Below are positions 45,075-54,230 of a stretch of DNA of 64,000 bases, piece by piece (position 1 is the first letter of the stretch; the number at the start of each line of letters is the position of its first letter). Location: NCBI RefSeq assembly GCF_900188275.1, contig NZ_FZNY01000001.1, positions 1,054,001-1,118,000 of the forward strand, written 5' to 3'. Below the pieces are notes generated by a model. The model was not told the DNA's origin, did not search any database, and was given only the letters and a program-made list of their open reading frames with translations. Both the position numbers and the translations under genes were made by a program. This DNA comes from Dokdonia pacifica. GTDB lineage: Bacteria; Bacteroidota; Bacteroidia; Flavobacteriales; Flavobacteriaceae.

Positions 45075-45104
45075 CAAATGCGCCCCAAATTTGGAGCGCA
45101 TTTA
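45075..45104 (-). terminator. Hairpin between the PfkB kinase gene and purF
   Basis: AAATGCGC and GCGCATTT arms enclose CCAAATTTGG, with one mismatch pair. It sits just after the kinase stop (45107) and 23 bases before the purF ATG. The T run is weak (GCTTTT), so partial read-through or attenuation is possible. Confidence 0.6.
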
Positions 45105-45106
45105 TA

Positions 45107-46030
45107 TTAATTAAGTTCTATTTCAAACTGCGTTAGTTGTTTAAACTGCTGCAAGCGTTTTCTTATTTCTTCGGTTGTTACGTTTTCCAATCGTTCTGTT
45201 CCAAATTTTTCTACGGTAAATGAAGCTAGACAAGATCCATAAATCAAGGCTTGTTTCATGTTTTCAAAGGTAATATCTCCACTACGCGCTAAAAATCCAG
45301 CAAATCCCCCTGCAAATGTATCTCCTGCTCCTGTTGGATCAAATACTTCTTCTAATGGTAATGCAGGTGCAAAAAACACTTCATCATTATGAAAAAGTAA
45401 TGCGCCATGCTCTCCTTTTTTAATAACAACATACTGAGGGCCCATCTCATGTATTTTTCTTGCTGCAGTAACTAAAGAATATTCTCCACTTAATTGACGA
45501 GCTTCTTCGTCATTTATTGTAATAACATCTACTTTTTTTAATGTTGTCTTAAGCTCATCTAGGGCAATATCCATCCAAAAATTCATGGTGTCTAAAATAA
45601 CAAGCTTAGGATTGCTCATCTGTTCTATCACGCTTAATTGTACGGTAGGTTGTAAATTACCTAACATTACAATTTCTGCATCCTGATAGGAAGCTGGAAC
45701 TTGAGGGTTAAAATCTGCAAGTGTATTTAATTCTGTAACAAGAGTATCACGAGTGTTCATATCATTATGATATTTACCACTCCAGAAAAAGGTTTTTCCT
45801 CCTTTAACAATTTCAAGACCTTCTAGATTAATATTTCTATTTGTTAATAGGTCTATATATTCTTTTGGGAAATCTTCTCCTACTATAGATACAATAGATG
45901 AGTCTACTTTAAATTGAGAAGCTGCAAGACCTATATATGTGGCTGCACCACCTAGTATTTTATCTGTTTTACCAAAAGGGGTCTCAATAGCATCAAATGC
46001 ACATGTACCAACAATAACTAATTTACTCAT
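45107..46030 (-). CDS. PfkB-family sugar or nucleoside kinase
   Basis: 307-residue ribokinase-like protein. Near the N-terminus is GGAATYIGLAASQF, the conserved glycine-rich substrate region. The C-terminal signature DPTGAGDTFAGGFAGFL carries the catalytic Asp and anion hole. The phospho-acceptor could be ribose, adenosine or another sugar alcohol and cannot be told from sequence alone. It is adjacent to purF on the same strand, separated by a terminator-like hairpin, so a purine-linked role is possible but not shown. Confidence 0.9.
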   Translation of the reverse strand: MSKLVIVGTCAFDAIETPFGKTDKILGGAATYIGLAASQFKVDSSIVSIVGEDFPKEYIDLLTNRNINLEGLEIVKGGKTFFWSGKYHNDMNTRDTLVTELNTLADFNPQVPASYQDAEIVMLGNLQPTVQLSVIEQMSNPKLVILDTMNFWMDIALDELKTTLKKVDVITINDEEARQLSGEYSLVTAARKIHEMGPQYVVIKKGEHGALLFHNDEVFFAPALPLEEVFDPTGAGDTFAGGFAGFLARSGDITFENMKQALIYGSCLASFTVEKFGTERLENVTTEEIRKRLQQFKQLTQFEIELN

Positions 46031-46087
46031 CTATATTTTTTTGCAAAGATATAGTTTTAAAGAAAAAGAAAAACACGAAATCTTGCT

Positions 46088-46702
46088 TCAATTTTGAGCT
46101 ATTTCTTTATGCGAATCTAATTTACGATGTAGCTCTTTAAATGTTTTAAAAGGTCCCTTTACAACAAGAGGGTTTACAATGATTGCAGGCACCCTCCCTC
46201 CTGGATCCATATGTATTTGTTGTGTGGCTCTTATGCCTCCTTCTTCTTTCTCTAATAACCAAAACCCTGAAAGTTTCTCAATACGTAAACAATTATTTTG
46301 AATATCTAGAACATCAGACACCGTCTCTATAGATAAGTATACTCTATCTTCTGTGTACTCTATTAGTTTTAGTTCTGTAACAACATCCCTATCTTTTAAA
46401 GGCCATGGCATTTCTTGTTTGTAATAAAAAAAACGTGAGCTTTCTTTCTCACTAGCTATGCGATAACTAATATTAAAATCACAAGTAGGTGTATACATTG
46501 GAGCATCATATAGCTCTTGTAATAGCTCTTCAAATGTAGTATCTAAAACCGATGTCGCTTTAAATTCTTTAAAAGGACTATCTGGATATGCTCGGGTGTA
46601 TATCTCTATAGCATCTTTTGCTTTTTTAAGCTTCCATGGCCCAGGAGTAGTTACACTCAAAGGTAGTATCATAAAAAAAGTTAGATAAAAAAATGTCTTC
46701 AT
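46088..46702 (-). CDS. Exported START-domain lipid-binding-like protein
   Basis: 204-residue protein with an N-terminal signal-like helix (MKTFFYLTFFMILPLS). The rest fits a START/SRPBCC fold: WKLKKAKDAIEIYTR, RFFYYKQEMPWPLKDRDVV and the long C-terminal helix beginning near IIVNPLVVKGPFKTF. Bacterial START proteins bind hydrophobic ligands; no ligand is known here. It lies between rnhA and the PfkB gene, same direction, with short gaps. Confidence 0.8.
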   Translation of the reverse strand: MKTFFYLTFFMILPLSVTTPGPWKLKKAKDAIEIYTRAYPDSPFKEFKATSVLDTTFEELLQELYDAPMYTPTCDFNISYRIASEKESSRFFYYKQEMPWPLKDRDVVTELKLIEYTEDRVYLSIETVSDVLDIQNNCLRIEKLSGFWLLEKEEGGIRATQQIHMDPGGRVPAIIVNPLVVKGPFKTFKELHRKLDSHKEIAQN

Positions 46703-46760
46703 AGCGGGGCTTTAGTAGCGGAAAAAAGAAAAAAATTACATGTTAAGAATGTTAATATGG

Positions 46761-47399
46761 CTATTTTCTTCCAAAGTCTGCAGGAATCTCTCCCCATGCT
46801 TTTGTTTCCCACTTTACAATGGTAGTGGTATATGTATTTGTTTTAAGCCATTGTTCTGCACGACGTACGAGATTGTATACATCTTTATTTCTAGGAGTTT
46901 CTTGCAGTTTTGTATTGCAGGCTTTCTTTTTAACCCATCCGATAGCAATACGTGAATCTGAATAAATAATACGATCACTTCCTATTTTTTTTAAATACGC
47001 CAGTCCGTGTACAAGAGCAAGAAATTCTCCAATATTATTTGTTCCCTGTTTAAAAGGTCCTTGATGAAAAAGCTGTTTTTCAGTTTGTGTATCTACACCT
47101 CGATACTCCATAACACCGGGATTTCCAGAACTCGCAGCGTCTACTGCAATAGAATATAGATTTGGCTCACCATAAGCTGCTTTTTCTTCTGGAGTAAGGA
47201 CTTTCTTTTTTTTAGAAGTTCCTTTTACATCTGCATAGTCTTTATTGTAAGCGGTTTTTGCTTCGGCAAATGTTGGAAAAGATTTATACTGTGCTCCTGC
47301 AAATCCATCTATCATGGCTTTACAATCTTTCCAAGTAAGATAAATTCCTGGTCTCTTACCTTGCCACACCACATAAAACTTTTCTTTTTTCTTAGACAT
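46761..47399 (-). CDS. rnhA: Ribonuclease H with N-terminal viroplasmin-type domain
   Basis: 212-residue RNase H1. The N-terminal KFYVVWQGKRPGIYLTWKDC through FPTFAEAKTAY (about residues 7-50) is the hybrid-binding (caulimovirus viroplasmin) domain. The catalytic domain (about 75-212) has AVDAASSGNPG (first Asp), NNIGEFLALVHGL (Glu) and IYSDSRIAIGWV (Asp). It degrades the RNA of RNA-DNA hybrids. This two-domain form is common in Bacteroidota. Confidence 0.93.
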   Translation of the reverse strand: MSKKKEKFYVVWQGKRPGIYLTWKDCKAMIDGFAGAQYKSFPTFAEAKTAYNKDYADVKGTSKKKKVLTPEEKAAYGEPNLYSIAVDAASSGNPGVMEYRGVDTQTEKQLFHQGPFKQGTNNIGEFLALVHGLAYLKKIGSDRIIYSDSRIAIGWVKKKACNTKLQETPRNKDVYNLVRRAEQWLKTNTYTTTIVKWETKAWGEIPADFGRK

Positions 47400-47442
47400 A
47401 TGTATTTATATTCTCCATAAAGATGGAGTTTTCATGTTTAAA

Positions 47443-48030
47443 TTATTGACTCTTCAGCAACTTTTCTATGACTATAGGAAAGTGTTCATGTTCTAATTGA
47501 TGCACTTTTTGAGCAATGGTTTCAGGAGTATCCTCTTGGGTAACTTCTACTTTTTCCTGAAAGATATATGCACCTTTATCATATTCAGGAGTTACCTTAT
47601 GAATCGTTATTCCTGTAAAGGTTTTTTTTCCTTTATGCGCTTTCGCGAAAGCGTAAACAGCCTCATGAACATGCTTTCCATACATACCTTTACCCCCAAA
47701 ATCAGGTAATAATGCTGGATGAATGTTTATAATTTGGTCTGGAAACAGATTTATTATTTTTTCTGGAAAAAGCCATAAAAAACCTGCTAGCACAATTAAA
47801 TCTGGTTGCGTTGCTTGTAAAAGATGTACAATATCATCTGTTTCATAAAGCGCTGTTCTGTTAAAACTAATCGCACTAATTTTACTCTTATTTGCGCGTT
47901 CTAAAACTTTGGCACCCTTGTTGTTACTGAGCACTTGCACGACTTGAGCATCCGTACGACCCTTAAAATGATTAATGATACGTTGGGCATTTGTACCGTT
48001 CCCTGAAGCAAAAATTACAATACGTTTCAT
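47443..48030 (-). CDS. purN: Phosphoribosylglycinamide formyltransferase
   Basis: 195-residue folate-dependent GAR transformylase, third step of purine synthesis. FASGNGTNAQRII at the start binds the phosphate of GAR. LAGFLWLFPE, NIHPALLPDFGGKGMYG (catalytic His and neighbours) and TGITIHKVTPEYDKGAYI (catalytic Asp) are the standard motifs. A palindrome copy at 47639 falls in a surface stretch and encodes AFAKA. It is transcribed divergently from acpP. Confidence 0.94.
   Translation of the reverse strand: MKRIVIFASGNGTNAQRIINHFKGRTDAQVVQVLSNNKGAKVLERANKSKISAISFNRTALYETDDIVHLLQATQPDLIVLAGFLWLFPEKIINLFPDQIINIHPALLPDFGGKGMYGKHVHEAVYAFAKAHKGKKTFTGITIHKVTPEYDKGAYIFQEKVEVTQEDTPETIAQKVHQLEHEHFPIVIEKLLKSQ
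47639..47652. repeat. Iterated palindrome GCTTTCGCGAAAGC, copy 8 (in purN)
   Basis: Perfect copy in coding DNA; read on the minus strand as AFAKA. Confidence 0.95.
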
Positions 48031-48132
48031 ATATTTATGACACTGTTATAATGTGCAAAACAAACGATTATTATTAACAATTTGAAGGTTTTTTGTAGAG
48101 AAATTCTTTAATATTTACGTAAATTACCTTCA

Positions 48133-48183
48133 TATTTTTGTGGCAATAGTGATCAAACCATAAAGGTTTGTTATTTTTGCCAC
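48133..48183 (+). promoter_or_regulatory. acpP upstream region: duplicated TATTTTTG and nested inverted repeats
   Basis: TATTTTTG, a match to the -7 element, occurs at 48133-48140 and 48172-48179. GTGGCAA (48140-48146) and TTGCCAC (48177-48183) form an outer inverted repeat, and CAAACC (48154-48159) with GGTTTG (48165-48170) an inner one. The second -7 box is inside the outer arm, so an operator or leader hairpin would affect it. No clear -33 box was found for either. Confidence 0.5.
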
Positions 48184-48210
48184 TTAATTAAAAAATTAAA
48201 TTTAGAAATT

Positions 48211-48444
48211 ATGTCAGACATTGCATCAAGAGTAAAGGCGATCATCGTAGACAAATTAGGCGTAGATGAGAACGAAGTTGTAACCGAAGCTAGCTTCACA
48301 AACGACTTAGGTGCCGATTCACTAGACACTGTTGAACTTATTATGGAATTTGAGAAAGAATTTGATATTCAAATTCCTGACGATCAAGCAGAGAATATTG
48401 CTACCGTAGGTCAAGCAATTTCATATATAGAGGACGCAAAATAA
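48211..48444 (+). CDS. acpP: Acyl carrier protein
   Basis: 77-residue acidic ACP that carries acyl chains in fatty acid synthesis. [11 protein letters not shown] contains Ser37, the 4'-phosphopantetheine attachment site. Length and charge are typical. First gene of acpP-fabF-rnc; fabF starts 11 bases after its stop. Confidence 0.98.
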   Translation: MSDIASRVKAIIVDKLGVDENEVVTEASFTNDLGADSLDTVELIMEFEKEFDIQIPDDQAENIATVGQAISYIEDAK

Positions 48445-48455
48445 GTCTTAAACTT

Positions 48456-49709
48456 ATGGAGTTAAAGCGAGTAGTAGTTACTGGACTTGGTGCACTTACA
48501 CCAATAGGAAATAATATTCAAGAGTACTGGGATGGATTATCTTCAGGAAAAAGTGGGTGTGCTCCTATTACATATTATGATGCAGAAAAGTTCAAGACAA
48601 AATTTGCTTGTGAACTTAAAAACTTTAACGCTCTAGATTTCTTTGACCGTAAAGAAGCTAGAAGGTTAGACAAATTTGCCCAGTACGCGTTGGTGGCTTC
48701 AGATGAAGCCATCAATGATGCTGGAATTGACTTAGATAAAGTTGATAAATTCAGAGTGGGTGTTATTTGGGGTGCCGGAATTGGAGGATTAGAAACTTTT
48801 CAAAATGAAGTTATTAATTTTGCTCAAGGTGACGGTACACCTCGATTCAATCCTTTCTTCATTCCTAAAATGATCGCAGATATTGCACCCGGTAATATCT
48901 CTATTAAGCATGGCTTTATGGGACCAAATTATACAACGGTCTCTGCTTGTGCTTCTTCAGCAAATGCAATGATAGATGCTATGAACTATATACGTTTAGG
49001 GCATTGTGATATTATTGTTACTGGAGGAAGTGAAGCAGCTGTGACACAAGCAGGAATGGGAGGGTTTAATGCTATGCATGCATTATCTACTAGAAATGAA
49101 GATCCACAAGCTGCATCAAGACCTTTTGATGCAACACGTGATGGTTTTGTTCTAGGAGAAGGTGCAGGTGCATTAATATTAGAAGAATATGAACACGCAA
49201 AAGCTAGAGGAGCCCATATCTATGCAGAAGTTGTAGGTGGAGGTATGTCTAGTGATGCCTATCATATGACAGCACCACATCCTGATGGAATAGGTGTAGA
49301 ACGTGTAATGCTTAATTGTTTACGTGATGCAGGAATGAGCCCGCAAGACGTAGATCATATTAATACGCATGGTACCTCTACTCCTTTAGGAGATGTCGCT
49401 GAGTTAAAAGCTATTTCTAAGGTTTTTGGAGATCACGCAAAAAACATCAATATTAATTCTACAAAATCTATGACGGGTCATCTTTTAGGTGCCGCTGGAG
49501 CTATAGAAGCCATTGCTTCTATACTTGCTATGAAACATAGTTTAGTACCTCCAACAATCAATCATAGTGTTGTAGACGAACGTATTGATCCTTCATTTAA
49601 TCTTACATTAAATGAAGCACAACCTAAAGAAATCAATATAGCCATGAGTAATACCTTCGGTTTTGGAGGACATAATGCTTGTGTACTATTTAAAAAAATA
49701 GACGCTTAA
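48456..49709 (+). CDS. fabF: 3-oxoacyl-ACP synthase II
   Basis: 417-residue beta-ketoacyl-ACP synthase II that extends acyl-ACP with malonyl-ACP. The nucleophile Cys165 is in TVSACASSANAM, and the catalytic histidines are in INTHGTSTPLGD and KSMTGHLLGAAG. The C-terminal NTFGFGGHNA is conserved. Downstream of acpP and four bases upstream of the longest rnc frame, the usual order in this phylum. Confidence 0.97.
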   Translation: MELKRVVVTGLGALTPIGNNIQEYWDGLSSGKSGCAPITYYDAEKFKTKFACELKNFNALDFFDRKEARRLDKFAQYALVASDEAINDAGIDLDKVDKFRVGVIWGAGIGGLETFQNEVINFAQGDGTPRFNPFFIPKMIADIAPGNISIKHGFMGPNYTTVSACASSANAMIDAMNYIRLGHCDIIVTGGSEAAVTQAGMGGFNAMHALSTRNEDPQAASRPFDATRDGFVLGEGAGALILEEYEHAKARGAHIYAEVVGGGMSSDAYHMTAPHPDGIGVERVMLNCLRDAGMSPQDVDHINTHGTSTPLGDVAELKAISKVFGDHAKNININSTKSMTGHLLGAAGAIEAIASILAMKHSLVPPTINHSVVDERIDPSFNLTLNEAQPKEINIAMSNTFGFGGHNACVLFKKIDA

Positions 49710-49713
49710 TATT

Positions 49714-50451
49714 ATGAGCGGCATAAAAAAAATATTTTCTTCCCGTTCAGATACGAACGGGATTTTTTTTATGCGTATGCAAAGTATTTTAGGGTTTAAG
49801 CCTAAAGAAATAAGTCATTACGAAAAAGCATTTACACATAGATCTCTCGGGCTTAAAAAAGAAGATGGCAATCCTTTAAATTATGAACGATTAGAGTTTT
49901 TAGGAGATGCAATGCTAGGAGCTGTTATTGCAGCACACCTTTTTGAAGCAGTTCAAGGAGGAAATGAAGGATATCTTACTAAAATGCGATCTAAAGTTGT
50001 GAGTAGAAAGCACCTAAATGAATTAGGTAGTGAGCTCAATTTATTACGATATGTAAAAGCTAATATTCCAAAAGAAAACTTTGGAGTTAATATTCATGGA
50101 AATTTATTTGAAGCACTTATTGGGGCTATATATTTAGATCGAGGATATACCTATTGTAAAAAATTTATTTACAAAAGAGTCATAGAACCTTATGTGGATA
50201 TAGAAAAACTTGAAGGTCGAATTATAAGTTATAAAAGTGTTCTTATAGAATGGTGTCAAAAAGAGAAAAAGACATTTAAGTTTGATACTTATGAAGATAC
50301 TGGAAAAGATACCGTTAAACATTTTGCTGTTAGATTGTACATTGATGGTAAAATTGTAGCGAAAGCACGGGCAACATCTAAGAAAAAAGCAGAAGAGATA
50401 GCTTCCAAACGATCTTTTTATGCTTTTCAACGACAAATAGAAAACAAATAA
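49714..50451 (+). CDS. rnc: Ribonuclease III
   Basis: 245-residue double-strand RNA endonuclease that processes rRNA precursors. The catalytic signature is NYERLEFLGDAML, with HGNLFEALIGAIYLDRGY. A dsRNA-binding domain (about 175-240) includes VRLYIDGKIVAKARATSKKKAEEIASKRS. I chose the ATG at 49714 because SRSDTNGIFF before ILGFKPKEIS resembles, from memory, the N-termini of flavobacterial homologues. The ATG at 49771 is the alternative and would leave the terminator-like hairpin at 49742 outside the gene. Confidence 0.93.
   Translation: MSGIKKIFSSRSDTNGIFFMRMQSILGFKPKEISHYEKAFTHRSLGLKKEDGNPLNYERLEFLGDAMLGAVIAAHLFEAVQGGNEGYLTKMRSKVVSRKHLNELGSELNLLRYVKANIPKENFGVNIHGNLFEALIGAIYLDRGYTYCKKFIYKRVIEPYVDIEKLEGRIISYKSVLIEWCQKEKKTFKFDTYEDTGKDTVKHFAVRLYIDGKIVAKARATSKKKAEEIASKRSFYAFQRQIENK
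49742..49770 (+). terminator. Terminator-like hairpin within the start of rnc
   Basis: CCCGTTC (49742-49748), a 6-base loop, GAACGGG (49755-49761), then A and eight T. It has all marks of an intrinsic terminator but lies inside the first 20 codons of rnc, immediately before an internal ATG at 49771. It may end acpP-fabF, attenuate rnc, or be only a coding coincidence. Confidence 0.55.
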
Positions 50452-50506
50452 GCTACATTGTTAAGATTTTATTTACATTTGTTGTTTAACAGAGCCCTAA
50501 CTCTAC

Positions 50507-52126
50507 ATGTCGTTCCGTTTACCAAAAAAATATTATTTTGTTTTTGCACTATTTGCTATTATTAGTGGCATTCTCGTATTTTGGGCTGACTCATACATCA
50601 CTGAAAAGGAAAAAACAAACAGGAAAATACGTTTAGAGAAGTTAAACAGAAAAACAGCTTCCGATTTTCAGAATGCACTGAATAACTATGCTACTTTGAT
50701 GTCTGGCATACGTTCTTATGTTAAATTATCACCCGAATTCCCTTCCCAAGAAGCGCTTTATGAGTTTGTAAATTATCAGTTATCTGGTCTTCCTATAGAT
50801 GATAGTTATGTTATTTCTTATGTAGATTCTACACACCTTTTTAAATATTCTTTTACTAAAGATCAAATCAATCCTAGCAACCTTATAGGAACTTCTATTA
50901 AAAACCTCGTAAGCGAGAAAGGAATGAGGTTAATGGAAAAGAAGTTAAACAAAAAGGATTATGTTGCTTTCAATCCTTATAATATCGTAGAAGGGCGCGT
51001 GGGATTACCTATCGGTTTTAAAGTTCATGATCATACAGGCTATTTTTCTATCATAAAAGATTTTAAGCCCATTATTGATCGTGTATATAGTAATATAGAC
51101 ACCTCTCAATATGCCTTTAGATTTAAAACATCTACAGGCGTTGAATTTGATAGAGAACGCGTATATGATGGGAAGAAGATATACAATACTAAAAAAGATG
51201 AGCAATACTGGAGAAACTTTAAATTACAGGATAGTGATTTTATAGGGACTCAAATTCCTTTTTTCAATAAGAAGTTTATTATAGAAACCGCTTATAAAAA
51301 ACCTTATAAGAGAAACCCTGGGTTACTATTAATGATGATACTATGGTATACGTTGCTTTTAAGTTTTATGCTATCTGTTATTATACAAATGTATGTATAC
51401 AAGCGTAAAAACAGAACAATAGCAAAACAGAAAAAAGAACTATCAGAACATGTTGCTACAAAAAATAAGTTCTTTACTATTATTGCTCATGATCTTAGAA
51501 GTCCTTTATCTTCTGTGATTAATTTTTTAGATCTTTTAAAAGAAGAGCAAAATCCAAACAATCAAACAAATCAAATTATAGATGCTTTAGGAGATTCTAG
51601 TAAAAATAGCCTCTCTCTTTTAGATAATTTATTAAAATGGTCGAAAATTCAAACTGGCAAAATCCACTACGAGCCACAAAAAATTGATATTCTTAATCTT
51701 ATAAAAGATCAGGTGAAAATTCAAAAACAACAGGCCACTAGAAAAAATATAAACATTGTTATAGAAGCAAGTACAAATAGTAAGGTCATGGCCGATAAAA
51801 ATATGATTGCTACTGTGATTCGTAATTTATTATCTAATGCTATTAAGTATTCCCATCCTCAAGGAATTATTGTTATAGAATTAAATAAGGTAGATAATTC
51901 TTTAGCTTTTAGTATTGAAGATAATGGTATTGGTATCCCTGAAGAATACCTCGCTTCTCTATTTGATGTTACCAAAATAACAACTCAAAAAGGAACTTTA
52001 AAAGAAAAAGGTTCTGGATTGGGACTTATATTATCTAAACAATTTATAGAAATCCATAATGGAGTCCTGATAATAGAAAGTACACAAGGCAAAGGAACTA
52101 TTGCCTCTTTTACACTTCCGATATAA
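50507..52126 (+). CDS. Membrane sensor histidine kinase, CHASE-like sensor
   Basis: 539-residue kinase with transmembrane helices near residues 9-27 and 270-296. The periplasmic region between them (about 28-268) resembles a CHASE sensor (ASDFQNALNNYATLMSGIRSY). The cytoplasmic part has HisKA with His328 in IIAHDLRSPLSS and an ATPase domain with NLLSNAIKYSHP, EDNGIGIPEEY and GSGLGLILSKQF. No receiver domain and no adjacent regulator. It probably has its own promoter: TACATTTG (50474-50481) lies 25 bases before the ATG. Confidence 0.9.
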   Translation: MSFRLPKKYYFVFALFAIISGILVFWADSYITEKEKTNRKIRLEKLNRKTASDFQNALNNYATLMSGIRSYVKLSPEFPSQEALYEFVNYQLSGLPIDDSYVISYVDSTHLFKYSFTKDQINPSNLIGTSIKNLVSEKGMRLMEKKLNKKDYVAFNPYNIVEGRVGLPIGFKVHDHTGYFSIIKDFKPIIDRVYSNIDTSQYAFRFKTSTGVEFDRERVYDGKKIYNTKKDEQYWRNFKLQDSDFIGTQIPFFNKKFIIETAYKKPYKRNPGLLLMMILWYTLLLSFMLSVIIQMYVYKRKNRTIAKQKKELSEHVATKNKFFTIIAHDLRSPLSSVINFLDLLKEEQNPNNQTNQIIDALGDSSKNSLSLLDNLLKWSKIQTGKIHYEPQKIDILNLIKDQVKIQKQQATRKNINIVIEASTNSKVMADKNMIATVIRNLLSNAIKYSHPQGIIVIELNKVDNSLAFSIEDNGIGIPEEYLASLFDVTKITTQKGTLKEKGSGLGLILSKQFIEIHNGVLIIESTQGKGTIASFTLPI

Positions 52127-52207
52127 AATCTTTACTTAATTATCTAACTCAAACGTTTGCGTATCTTTTTATACAAGATTGTCGCTTATAACCATACTCC
52201 ATAAGAT

Positions 52208-52215
52208 TACTTTTG
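52208..52215 (+). promoter_or_regulatory. Probable -7 element for IPExxxVDY-pyk
   Basis: TACTTTTG matches TAnnTTTG 28 bases before the ATG at 52244. A TTG at 52179 is somewhat far for a -33 box. Confidence 0.45.
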
Positions 52216-52243
52216 TGTATCTTTAAATTTCGCAGTCATTTTT

Positions 52244-52729
52244 ATGGGGACATTTAAACTAGTATTAGAGGATGATTTTGGTTATGACTTTACGCTTATT
52301 GCTATACATGGAGCTATAGAGTCTTATTACCTTGCCTATTTACTTAATAAGCATTTAAAACTTAGACTTAAAAGAAGTAGGAATGATTTAATTATAAGTC
52401 ATGATGTTATAGCTGCTGAGTTTCCTATGTATGAATATCATAACGAAAAACAATACACAACCTATCATCTTTTTAGTAATCTTACAAGAATTAAAAAAGA
52501 ACCTGCCGATAATCTTTCTAGCCTGTTTAAAACCGAAACTGCTATAGAAAGACGTTTTTTTTTAGAAGATTTACCTCGTGTAGACTATTTATTAAAAATA
52601 CGTGAAGAAGGAAGTGGTTTTGCAAAAACAAAAACACTAAAAGAACTTAATCAAATACCACAAATTATAACAGCATATACTGTTGATATAGAAGAACTTA
52701 AAACTAAAGAAAACTTAATTTTTGAATAA
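52244..52729 (+). CDS. IPExxxVDY family protein
   Basis: 161-residue uncharacterised protein of a Bacteroidota-specific family that is typically encoded next to pyk. The C-terminal RFFLEDLPRVDYLLKI aligns with the family-naming IPExxxVDY segment, here with L-P and no I-P-E. There is no signal peptide or membrane helix, so it is likely cytoplasmic. Its stop overlaps the pyk start by one base (TAATG), so the two proteins are made together. The conserved pairing suggests a link to pyruvate kinase, but no function is established. Confidence 0.8.
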   Translation: MGTFKLVLEDDFGYDFTLIAIHGAIESYYLAYLLNKHLKLRLKRSRNDLIISHDVIAAEFPMYEYHNEKQYTTYHLFSNLTRIKKEPADNLSSLFKTETAIERRFFLEDLPRVDYLLKIREEGSGFAKTKTLKELNQIPQIITAYTVDIEELKTKENLIFE

Positions 52730-54156
52730 TGCCAACTAGAAAAAAAACCAAAATTGTTGCTACCTTAGGTCCTGCTACAAGTACTGAAGAGACTCTTTTA
52801 AAAATGATGAAAGAAGGGGTTGATGTTTTTAGAATTAATTTTTCACATGCCGATTATGAAGATGTCATAGAGCGTATTAAAATGATTCGTAATCTTAGTA
52901 AAAAACACAAATACAATACTTCCATTTTAGCAGATCTTCAAGGGCCAAAACTAAGAGTAGGGCGTATGAAAGAAGAAGTAGTTGTAAACCCTGGTGATAA
53001 AATTACTTTCTCTACAAAAGAAGAATTTGAAGGAACTAAAGACAGCGTATATATGAATTATGCTCAGTTTCCTAATGATGTAAAAAAAGGCGAACGTATT
53101 TTACTAGATGATGGTAAACTTATGTTTGAAGTGGTAAAAACTGATGGTAAAAACGAAGTAGAAGCGAAGGTTATACAAGGCGGTCCTCTACGTTCAAAAA
53201 AGGGTGTAAATCTTCCAAATACAAATATTTCTCTACCAGCATTAACAGAGAAAGATGTGAAAGATGCCATTTTTGCAATCAGTCAAAAAGTAGATTGGAT
53301 TGCACTTTCTTTTGTAAGGCATGCAGAAGACTTAAAACAACTTCAAGCAATAATAGACAAACATTCAGATCATAAGATTCCAATCATAGCAAAAATTGAA
53401 AAACCAGAAGCTGTAGAAAACATAGATAAGATTGTTGCTTATTGTGATGGTTTAATGGTTGCCCGTGGAGATTTAGGTGTAGAGATTCCAGCAGAAGAGG
53501 TTCCGCTTATCCAAAAAAAGCTAGTTCTTAGAGCTAAAAAAGCTCGTATCCCTGTAATTATAGCAACTCAGATGATGGAAACAATGATTTCTAGCCTCAC
53601 TCCTACAAGAGCAGAGGTAAATGATGTTGCAAACTCAGTTATGGATGGAGCAGACGCTGTAATGCTTAGTGGAGAAACATCCGTTGGAAAATACCCTGTA
53701 CAGGTAATCCAAAAAATGGCTTCCATACTAAAAAATGTAGAAGACTCTGAACTTATTCAAGTACCTCAGGATCCACCACATATTCGTACAAAACGATATA
53801 TTACGAAAGCTATTTGTTATCATGCGGCACATATGGCAAATGAAATTAGCGCCAAAGCAATTTCAACACTTACAAATAGCGGATATACTGCCTTTCAAAT
53901 ATCTGCTTGGAGACCACAAGCACACATCTTAGTATTTACATCAAACAAACGTATCTTAACACAACTTAATCTTTTATGGGGTGTTAAGGCTATCTTTTAT
54001 GATAAATATGTAAGTACAGATGAAACAGTAGAAGATGTCAATAAGATTGCACATGAAAGAGGATTTGTAAAGAAAGGAGATATGCTTATAAATTTAGCCG
54101 CAATGCCTATCGTAGAAAAAGGGATGGTAAACACTTTACGTGTTTCAGAAGTATAA
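52729..54156 (+). CDS. pyk: Pyruvate kinase
   Basis: 475-residue glycolytic enzyme making pyruvate and ATP from phosphoenolpyruvate and ADP. TKIVATLGPATSTEETL and FRINFSHADYE lie at the N-terminus. IIAKIEKPEAVENID has the catalytic Lys, MVARGDLGVEIP follows, and IATQMMETMISSLTPTRAEVNDVANSVMDG is the family signature region. The C-terminal domain is present and of normal size. It is coupled to the upstream IPExxxVDY gene and ends at a terminator. Confidence 0.97.
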   Translation: MPTRKKTKIVATLGPATSTEETLLKMMKEGVDVFRINFSHADYEDVIERIKMIRNLSKKHKYNTSILADLQGPKLRVGRMKEEVVVNPGDKITFSTKEEFEGTKDSVYMNYAQFPNDVKKGERILLDDGKLMFEVVKTDGKNEVEAKVIQGGPLRSKKGVNLPNTNISLPALTEKDVKDAIFAISQKVDWIALSFVRHAEDLKQLQAIIDKHSDHKIPIIAKIEKPEAVENIDKIVAYCDGLMVARGDLGVEIPAEEVPLIQKKLVLRAKKARIPVIIATQMMETMISSLTPTRAEVNDVANSVMDGADAVMLSGETSVGKYPVQVIQKMASILKNVEDSELIQVPQDPPHIRTKRYITKAICYHAAHMANEISAKAISTLTNSGYTAFQISAWRPQAHILVFTSNKRILTQLNLLWGVKAIFYDKYVSTDETVEDVNKIAHERGFVKKGDMLINLAAMPIVEKGMVNTLRVSEV

Positions 54157-54181
54157 TAATCTTCTTCTATTTGAAAAAAAT

Positions 54182-54208
54182 AAAAAGCGTTCCTGAGGAA
54201 CGCTTTTT
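54182..54208. terminator. Intrinsic terminator of pyk
   Basis: AAAAAGCGTTCC (54182-54193), loop TGA, GGAACGCTTTTT (54197-54208). Symmetric A and T runs mean it may also serve the convergent lipoprotein gene ending at 54231. Confidence 0.92.
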
Positions 54209-54230
54209 TAATTCTTAAGATCTAAACTTC

